64,000 bases of DNA from Limnanthes douglasii subsp. nivea (lineage: Eukaryota; Streptophyta; Magnoliopsida; Brassicales; Limnanthaceae). Each line of letters opens with the position of its first letter. Position 1 is the first letter of the stretch. The stretch covers positions 248,804,925 to 248,868,924 of the forward strand of contig JAUPFV010000001.1 in assembly GCA_036936605.1 (NCBI GenBank), given 5' to 3'. This document shows, piece after piece, positions 56,234-64,000 of this stretch. A model generated the notes under the pieces. That model made no database searches, had not been told where the DNA came from, and saw nothing but the letters and a program-made list of their open reading frames with translations. A program made the position numbers and the translations under genes.

Positions 56234-59213
56234 ATGTTTACAGCAAGAACAGCATTGATCAAAGGTGGTTGGCTCAACCTTTCGGAGTTGGAGAAAGCGC
56301 AAAAGGTCGAGAAGGAAAGGCGAATAGCAGCAGGGCTACCATCATCACCTGTTGAGAGACCAGCCACCTCTGTTGTAGAATCTGATCGACGCTCATCCTC
56401 CTCCAAAGGTACCAAGCCTAAAAAACTCTTTCAATCCATCCTCTCACCCATAGTATCTGGTTCCTCAGTTCAGGAGTCAATACCTGCTGTTGAACCAGGA
56501 GTTACCGCTACAAGTGTCAGGAAACCCTCTCCGTTTATAGCTATGGGGTCTGATTCTGACCACTCTCCGGAGAAGCTAGCGATTAAGAGGCCAAGCCGGT
56601 TAGTTAAGGGACTAACCTCGAAGAATACTCCCTCGAAATCGGGGGCAAAAAATAGTGATTCTGGGTCTGGAGTGCCCATTAGAGCTCCCCGGGAGAGGCC
56701 GTCCGGTCCGGAGGCCAGCAGCCCAGTACCCCCTAGAGAGTCTTCTGCCTCTGAAACCCAACTTGAGGTGAGAAGTCAGAAGAATACAGGCAGTCAACAG
56801 TCCGGAGGGCAGGCTATGCCAAGCTTCAATCCTCCCCGGACCACTTCCACAGAAGTTCCCCCAACAATTATGGAGGAGAGAATGGAGGACTCTACTGAAG
56901 AGGTCCCCTTTGAGTCCGAGTCCTCCGGACAGGCTGATACCACTGCTGTTGTTATCAAAAAGGGCAAGGAAATTTTTTATTTGAGGCATCCGGACCTGCC
57001 GGAGTGCCTTGAGGGGAGAGCGGGGCCGTGCTTCCACAAAGTCGAGCTTAAGTACCTCTTGGCCTTGCAGAAGACCAAGTATGCATTCATCCATACCTCT
57101 GATCTGGGTCGAATGCGCACAAAATGGGGGATCCCCGAAAACGTTAAGATAAGGATCCCCATTGATCCGGAGACCCCAATAGACTGCAAACGGAATGAAA
57201 TAGTCTTCTTTACGGAGCTATTTAATTGGGGACTCAGGTTCCCACTGGACCCGGAGATCGTACGATATTTCCATCTGGTCAAGCTTTGCCCAACTCAGCT
57301 AAGCCCCAATGGCTGGTTCACTTTGATGTCATGTATCATGGCGTCTAGATTGTCTGGGATCCCTCTTCCTATGGAAGCGTTCGCAGCAGTAGCCAACCTT
57401 TGCAAGCATCACCAGTTCCCCTTCTACCATTTCAACATGGGGAACGATCTCAAGGCTGTTGATGATCTCCTGGAATCGGAGAGCAAGTGGAGGAGCAAAT
57501 TCTTGTTCGTTAGTGGCGCCTGGGAAAACGGCAAGAAAATCAAGGCCGGAGAGAACCCAAGCCTCCTCAGGAGTAGGTGGAGGAGTGACCGTAAGTTTCT
57601 TACCTTGAGTCTTTGTCCGTTTCTCTCATTTCTTTTTTCTTTAAGTTAAGTTTATACTAACCAGTTTTTCTCTTGTTCTAACAGAGCTGCCAAAGGAGTT
57701 CGGGGACTACCTGAAGGCCGGACAGACTACCTGTGGCAAAATCAATGCTTGGGCCGCAGAGAATTGGGAGAATCGATTCCACAAGGCCTTCACCCCTGGA
57801 AATCTAGCAAGGTCTCACTTGTGGAACACCACAGGTCAGAGAGACCTGACTTGGGAGGAGCTCACCACCCAGCCCGATGAAGACACTGTGCTGAGAAGGT
57901 CCCACGAACTGGATGGGACACTCTACCTGCCTGCCCAGGCTAAAGCCCCAAGCAAAATGAAGGGCAGAAGAAGAGGCAAAAAGGTGGCGGGCGATGCTGA
58001 GAAGGATGCCCCAACAGATCCAGAGGGGCCGGCCCAGGTTCAAATTGATGCAGCCCTCTTGCAGGTGGTGGAGCAGGAGACCGAAAGGCAGGAAGTTGAC
58101 CTCCCAAAACCTCCAAGGGCTCCCAAGAGAACTCGCAAGCAAGTAGGTGAAAGCGCTGACCGGGAAGCCAAGAAGAAAAAGACTTCCCAAGGAGATGAGC
58201 TCGCTCTCCGGGATCCGGAGCCTACCTTCCCCACTGACCCTTCTGACCCAACTCTAGCCGAAGAGATTCCAAGAGAGTTTCACATCGATGAGGTAGAAGG
58301 GGGAGATCTCAACCTCGATGGGATGGACATCACAGGTCTAGCTGGGCTTGGTGAGTATTTCCTTGGCCTCCCCAGAGATGAATTTGTAGGGCCTTACGTT
58401 CCTCCAAGCAGCTCAAATACGGTCAACTTCAACGGTAAGACTTTCGTTGTCTCTAGTGAGAAGGACATCATAGCCCATTCCCTGCTTAGTAGTGTGCAGC
58501 CAGTTCTTACACTGGAGAGACAATTCTGGAGTCAAGCAGACACCATCAAAGACCTCAAGTCTGAGAAGGATAAGCTGTCCGAAGACCTCCGCACTGCTAC
58601 CACCAATGCTGATTTGCTCAAGGAAGCAAACGAGGAGCTGAAGAGGAATCATGATGAGAGCAACACAAAAGTTGCCACCCTAGAACAAACCATAAAAGAT
58701 CTCCAGGATAAGTTGTCTGGTATGGAGAAAGATCTCACCGTCTCACGGGGAGAGACCACTGCAAAGGAGAAGATCATCACCAACCTGACCACTGACAAGA
58801 TCGCCCTGGAAAATGCAGTGACCCAGGCTGCTGAAGAGAAAGCTGCTTTGCTAAGGGACCAAGAGGCCACAATTAAGGCCAAGATTAATGCATATGCCAG
58901 GGAGATGATTAGAAGCGAAGAACTAATGGTTCAAAGGGTGAAGTCTGATATGGTTCTCCTTTTTCATGAAAAATTCCCGAAGAGGACCCTGGGGGACTTA
59001 TGGCTCTATGTGGACGATGATGACCTTCCATTCTACACAATGGTCGACGAAGTATTTTCCGGTGAGTCCTCTTCTGATAATGAAGAGAAAACCGGAGAGA
59101 GCCCAGGCGAAAAGGAGAATGATCCCAAGGGAAAGAAGGTAATCGAAGGGGGGAGCGACATCAAGGGTAAGAAAGCAGATCAGGGTGAGCCATCTTCAAA
59201 GGCTCAACCTTAA
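56234..59213 (+). CDS. Intact antisense extra gene (aORF) of D, one intron
   Basis: Exon 1 is 56234-57590, intron 57591-57684 (94 nt, GTAAGT...TAACAG, phase 1) and exon 2 57685-59213. Joined, they form one open frame of 961 codons. ATG 56234 is chosen because B and C start at the same residue (MFTARTALIKGGWLNLSELE) behind the same TATA box. Parts: Ser/Pro-rich low-complexity region, residues about 30-245; core about 250-450 with ELFNWGLRFPLDPEIVRYFH and QLSPNGWFTLMSCIMASRL, resembling Pfam PF04195 (putative gypsy type transposon); exon 2 with RSHLW, a basic nuclear-signal-like patch (AKKKKTSQGDE); a long coiled coil about 735-880 (LKSEKDKLSEDLRTATTNAD); and an acidic tail. There is no membrane segment, so it is not an envelope protein. 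It runs opposite to pol, convergent with it. Function unknown. Confidence 0.82.
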
Positions 59214-59253
59214 TTCATGGTTTACTTTGTTTATCTTTCATTCAAACTAAAGT

Positions 59254-59360
59254 CCTTGGAAGGCCAAGGCACTCTTTTTGTAATGGTGTCCGTATTTGTT
59301 CGGACAGGTTTTTTTTTATGCTGTACCCTAACTTATCCACAAGTCCTTGGAAGGCCAAGG
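59254..59360. repeat. Two hairpin copies CCTTGGAAGGCCAAGG after the D antisense gene
   Basis: They lie at 59254-59269 and 59345-59360, with 6-bp arms and a 4-nt loop. Both are within 150 bases of the aORF stop codon and correspond to the pair in element B. Confidence 0.75.
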
Positions 59361-59592
59361 CAATTTTAAGTTGTTTAATGAATGTTTCTACTTCGCACAA
59401 CCATCATCTTCTTTCATTGTTTGTTTTAGTTTAGATAGCTAAAGTTTAAGTAGCTTTTAGTTGTTGCATTGTGAGAGTGTTTAAATTCTCTGGCTAGAGT
59501 TTAAATAGCCCTTAAATATTTCAGTCCGGGTAGTATAAGAACTTTGAAAATACTTAGAAAATTTTGAAGAAGGCATCGAATTTTATTGAATC

Positions 59593-59662
59593 ACCCGGAC
59601 ACCTCATTAAAACCTCCCCGTGCCACCAGGGAGGAAAGAGTATGCCCCCAAATATTTACATG
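59593..59662. promoter_or_regulatory. Conserved block just after the integrase stop of D
   Basis: Contains GACACCTCATTAAAACCTCC and AGAGTATGCCCCCAAATATT, the complement of 21257-21328 in element B. It lies directly downstream of the pol stop codon. Confidence 0.5.
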
Positions 59663-59694
59663 GAAGTTCAAACAAGTAAATATTTACACAAGTG

Positions 59695-62600
59695 TTATTC
59701 CAAGTACATTCGAAGGTGTTCAATATTCCAAGGGTAAGTTAAAACCCTGCCATCTTTGTCTTCCAACCAATAAGTCCCAGGCTTGATTCTTTCAACTACA
59801 GTATACGGACCCTCCCAGGTTGGGGCCAGCTTTCCGAAGAGCTTTTCCTTAGTATGCAAGAAGACCTTCCTTAATACTTTGTCCCCTGGTTGGAAATCTC
59901 TTCTTTTGACTTTAAAAGCAAATCTGCTTCTCATCAAGCCCTGATAGTGCGCAACTCTAAGATGAGCTTTAACCCGTCTTTCTTCTATCAAATCAAGTTG
60001 ATTTCTGATTGCCATCTCATTAGCGTGTCCGGAGAAGTTGTGAACACGAAAGGAAGGGAGTGTCTTCTCTATGGGGGCTACTGCATCCATTCCAGAAACC
60101 AAGGCAAAGGGAGACTCTTGTGTTGCAGCCCCAGGTGTTGTCCGGTAGGCCCACAAGACTTCTTGTAGATAACTAGGCCACTTCCCAGCAGCCCCTTCCA
60201 GATTCTTTTTTAAACCGGACATTATAGTTCTATTAGCCACTTCAACTTGCCCATTGGCTTGTGGGTGGAAAGGTGAAGAGAAACAATGCTGTATACCCTT
60301 GAGGCACAAAAGCTTTCCATTTCTCTGTTGTCAAACTGTGGCCCGTTGTCTATTGTTATCTTCTGTGGGACACCAAATCTGCAACATATGTTGGACAGAA
60401 TGAATTTTATGACAGCTTTCGATGTTGTCCCTGCCAGGGGAGCTGCTTCTATCCACTTTGAGAAGTAGTCAATGGCCACAATTATAGTTTTACGCCCTCC
60501 GGACGCCACAGGGAGAGGCCTAACCAAGTCCAACCCCCATCGAGCAAAAGGGATGGGCTCATAAATTGATTCCAAAGGAATGGCTGGTACATGAATTTCA
60601 TTGCTGTACCTCTGGCATGGGTCACACCTTCTCACGAGCTCCTTAGCATCTTTCATGATTGATGGCCAATAGTATCCGGAGAGTAACACTCTTCTTGTTA
60701 AAGCTCTGAATCCACAATGGGCTGATCCCTCACCATCATGTAACTCGGAGAGGACTACTTGTGATTCATTATCTCCGAAACAACGCAGGAGAGGTTTGCT
60801 GTAGGACTTTTTATACAACACTTCTCTCAATATGATGAAACCACGAGCTTTGTGTTTCAATGTTCTGGCTTGTGACTTATATGGAGGGACAACACCATCG
60901 GAGAGATATTGTAATAGAGGAAACCTCCAGTCTCGAGGTTGTTTCACTTGTATTTCAAAAATTTCCTCTTCTTTACCCTTACCAAGTTGAATAGAAGGGC
61001 TCTCAAGCACATGAATCCATGGGTATGACTCCGTATATGCTATAGTTGCTAATGAGTCTGCTAGCTCATTTTCTGCCCGGGGAATGTGCTCATAGACAAC
61101 AGCTTTAAACTTTAGCGCTTCATTCTTGAGGAGGAGTAAATACTTCACCAACTGCTCCTTTCTAGCCTCAGATTGGCCTAAGGCATGGTGGACAAGCAAC
61201 TGGGAGTCACTTAGTAGCTTGACCCTTTTAGCCCCACAGATGTAGGCCAACTTTAAACCAGCTATAGCTGCTTCGTATTCGGACTCGTTATTAGATGCCC
61301 TGAAAGCAAAACAAATAGCTTGGTACATGTTGTCCCCGTTTGGAGAAGTGAGACATATTCTTGCACCACATCCCATGGTGCTAGACCCTTCGTATGTTCG
61401 GAAAATCCACACTTTCTTGTCTTTTGAATCAGTAGGTTGCTCTGAATCCCTATCGGAGTGGAATTCAACCAGAAAATCAGCCACAGCTTGGGCTTTTACT
61501 GCTGTCCGGGGAGCAAAGTCTATGTCGAAGTCCCCCAACTCTACTGACCACTTCGTCATTCTACTTGAAATGTCTGCTTTTTGAAGGACATTCTTTAAAG
61601 GGAAAGATGTCCGGACGATGATAGGATGAGCCTGGAAATAAGGCCTCATCTTTCTTGCAGCTATCACCAAAGCTAATGCCAGTTTTTCGAGTTTCAAGTA
61701 ACGCCTCTCAGCATCAATCAAGCTTTTGCTGATGTAGTACACTGGGTGTGGATGCCCATCGACCTCTCTTACCAACACAGCACTGATGGCACAACTTGAA
61801 ACGGCCAGATACACAAAGAGAGTCTCACCATTAACTGGTTTGAACAAAGTTTTGGGAGAGGAGAGATGTTTCTTGATTTCATTGAATGCCTCACCACACT
61901 GTGGGGTCCATTCGAACCCTTTTGTACCCTTCAAAGTTTGAAAGAATGGAGCACACCTGTCCGAAGACCTGGAGATGAACTTGTTCAAGGCAGCTAATCT
62001 CCCTGTTAATTGCTGTACTTCTTTAATGTTTCGAGGAGGCTCCATCTGGAATAGGGCATTGAGCTGGTCCGGGTCGGGCTGTATCCCATGCTCACTTATG
62101 ATATATCCCAAGAACTTCCCGGACTGCACTCCGAACACACACTTTTCAGGATTTAATTTTAAATTCACTTTTTCCAAGTTGGCAAAAGTTTCTTGGAGAT
62201 CGGACAAGTGCAACTGCTCATCCACACTTTTTACCATCATATCGTCAATGTATACCTCCATATTTCTTCCAATTTGATCAGCAAATGCCTTGTTGACTAG
62301 CCTTTGATAAGTAGCCCCAGCATTTTTTAAACCAAATGGCATCACCTTGTAACAATGTAGACCCCTATCAGTGACAAACGTGGTATGCTCTTGGTCTTTT
62401 GGATCTACTTGAATCTGGTTATACCCGGAGAAGGCATCCATAAAGGAAAGCAGCTTATTCCCAGAAGTAGAGTCTACTAACTGGTCTATCCGGGGGACCG
62501 GATACAAATCTTTTGGGCAAGCTCTATTGAGGTCTGTGAAGTCAATGCACATGCGCCATTTGCCATTCTTCTTTTTTACCAGGACAGGATTGGCAGTCCA

Positions 62601-62982
62601 CAAAAGGGTATTGAGATTCTTTAATATGCCCCATCTTTGTGAGTCTGTCAACCTCTTGCACTATGACATCAGCCTTTTCTTTTGAGAAAGATCTTCTCTT
62701 TTGTACCACTGGTGCCATATCTCTCCGGACAGATAGGTGATGGGATATCACTTCTGACGGAACACCAGTAACATCAGCATTGCACCAAGCAAAAACGTGC
62801 TGATGGTCTTTCAAGAATTTCAACATCTCTTCTTTCAACATTGGTGGTATCTTGGACCATATCTTGACACTTTTGCCTTCTTCCAAGCAGTGCGTTTCAA
62901 CCTCTTCAATTGGAATCAACACTCCAGGGGTCTCTCTGGGGTCATCAATTTCACCCTCACCCCCAGAAAGGCCCTCAAACTG
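59695..62982 (-). pseudogene. pol of D (RT, RNase H, second RNase H, integrase), broken
   Basis: From the stop at 62985-62983 the frame runs leftward through the linker (62922-62600), RT at about 62590-62060 (NGKWRMCIDFTDLNRACPKD, MDAFSGYNQIQVDPKDQEHT, VYIDDMMVKS) and RNase H 62020-61560. The second RNase H follows at about 61420-61080 (SNNESEYEAA, LLSDSQL), then the integrase zinc domain (RRCDPCQRYS, about 60610), core (IDNGPQFDN at 60350; QVEVANRT near 60235) and the C-terminal domain ending MYLE at 59697. A frameshift near 62590 and another near 60290 split it. The first catalytic Asp of the second RNase H is replaced (RTYEGSS where B has RTDGGSS). This pol is therefore inactive although 809 codons remain open. 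Confidence 0.9.
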
Positions 62983-64000
62983 CTATTGATCATTTATACG
63001 GACTGCCCCCAGCGTTCGAGGAGCCAAGGCAGTGGCATAGCATTCTCTTGCAATCTTTTGGCTGCTCCGGACAACCCCAACCTGTCCATGAACAGCATAC
63101 TTTAAGCACTGATGGACTGTTGAAGCCACCGCATGCATCCTAGAGAGCAAAGATCTCCCTAGTATAGCATTATAGCAAGTGGGACAATCCACCACGATAA
63201 AGAGTATTCTAACCATTTTCTTGAAAGGGCCCCTGCCCAATAACACCTCTTCTTCAAATTCTCCGATCACATCGGCTGAGCTGCCCGTGAAGCCCACGAT
63301 TGACATGTCCGACTTTTGAATCACAGCTGGATTTTTTCATTTTCTTGTAAGTGGTCAGGAAAAGGATATTGGCAGAGCTTCCAGTATCCACCATAATTCG
63401 CCTTATTTCATTGCCCCCTATAGATGCTCCTATGACAACAACATCCTTATGAGGGCCAGCAATGTCTCTTAAATCATCCTCATCAAAGACAATGAATGGG
63501 AATGAGTTTGGTGATTGATAAGATGTCATGCCTCATTCTAGCTGGGAGGATAAATTATGAACATGCCTCTTTCTTGAAGAAGCAGTAGGAGCTGTCATAG
63601 TGTCCCCTCCGAAAATTGTTAGTGACTCGAAGAATTTAATGAGCCCGGAGACCGACCTAGAACACTCCTCTATAGCACCCACCCTGTTTCGTGTTGGATC
63701 AGGATCCAAGTATTCAGATTCCACATCAAACCTTTCAACTATAACCATGGCCCCCTCCGGGGCAGCATTACTTGGACCAACCCGGTGAGTGTTGTCAGGC
63801 CTGTTGCCTCCTCTTCTCTTAACGTATGCTCCCAACTTTCCCCTTTCAATCAAGTTTTGAACCTCTTGCTTCAACGCTATGCAATCATCAGTGGTATGGC
63901 CAATATCATTGTGGTATTGGCAAAAGGAGTTGTTACGATGCTCTCTGGGAGACTGCAAGGTTTTTGGTCTCCGGTAGTGCACCTCATCTTTTGTTTTATC
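62983..64000 (-). pseudogene. gag C-terminus and protease of D, broken
   Basis: Enters from the right edge with the end of gag: knuckle FCQYHNDIGHTTDDC near 63930-63890, then ERGKLGAYVKRRGGNR. A TGA at 63535-63533 replaces the first Gly of QLEGGMTSY. The protease follows, with IMVDTGSSANILFL near 63390 and GRSLLSRMHAV near 63140. It is broken by a frameshift near 63330 and closes with the TAG at 62985-62983 shared with A2 and B. Confidence 0.88.

Larger units (their letters stand above)
55319..64000 (-). mobile_element. Tat-lineage Ty3/gypsy element (D), 3' 8.7 kb, running off the right edge
   Basis: Read leftward from 64000: gag C-terminus, protease, stop, RT-RNase H-RNase H-integrase, spacer, antisense gene, PPT, 3' LTR of 480 bp. 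The LTR is longer and diverged from that of A2, B and C, so D is a sister family. It sits inside the antisense gene of C. Predicted target duplication at its left edge is GTGTC (55314-55318). Confidence 0.92.

Noticed and set aside
56234..59213. Antisense gene as a retroviral envelope
   Set aside because: It reads opposite to pol, has no signal peptide or membrane segment, and has a coiled-coil and basic regions instead.
1..64000. tRNA, rRNA or other structured RNA genes
   Set aside because: No cloverleaf-like A/B box pairs or rRNA signatures were noticed on reading, although a dedicated scan (tRNAscan-SE, Infernal) was not possible.

Overview
This is a 64 kb piece of nuclear DNA from a land plant, almost certainly a eudicot. 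It has spliced genes with GT-AG introns, plant Ty3/gypsy and L1-type elements, and two plant housekeeping genes. I do not assign a species. Most of the window is nested transposable elements; only two intact host genes are recognised.

Layout, left to right. 1-2613 (-): fragment of a Tat-lineage Ty3/gypsy element (A1). 2619-5938 (+): a second copy (A2) inserted in the gag of A1 and truncated in its reverse transcriptase. 5939-12657: AT-rich DNA with an unrecognised decayed coding region and a duplicated repeat block. 12658-14398 (-): a small LTR element of about 1.74 kb carrying an intron-free, nearly open early nodulin-like (phytocyanin) coding sequence. 14399-15126 and 25548-about 30650 (-): two halves of one decayed LINE, split by a full-length Tat element (B, 15132-25542, 408-bp LTRs, target duplication GATAA). 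31320-32732 (+): B12D gene (mitochondrial NDUFA4/MLRQ-like). 33600-37015: a diverged short-unit satellite interrupted by a TIR element. 40916-43562 (-): APC8/CDC23, four exons, 577 aa. 43745-49492 (-): a full-length but decayed LINE with a 17-bp target duplication, ending about 180 bp upstream of the APC8 start codon. 50755-52250: plant-mobile-domain pseudogene. 52370-55318 (-): 3' part of a Tat element (C), broken by another Tat element (D, 55319 to beyond 64000, 480-bp LTR).

The Tat elements share one plan: LTR, PBS, gag-protease, an in-frame stop codon, RT-RNase H-second RNase H-integrase, a spacer with two copies of a 16-nt hairpin, then a gene on the opposite strand (aORF) with its own TATA box and one small intron, then PPT and LTR. 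In D the antisense gene is intact through the splice (961 codons) although pol of the same copy is broken. The stop between protease and RT is present in all four copies that include it.

Observations most worth following: the antisense spliced gene; the conserved, apparently leaky-type stop; the LTR element carrying a captured phytocyanin cDNA; and the B12D intron whose 3' splice site has been tandemly multiplied.
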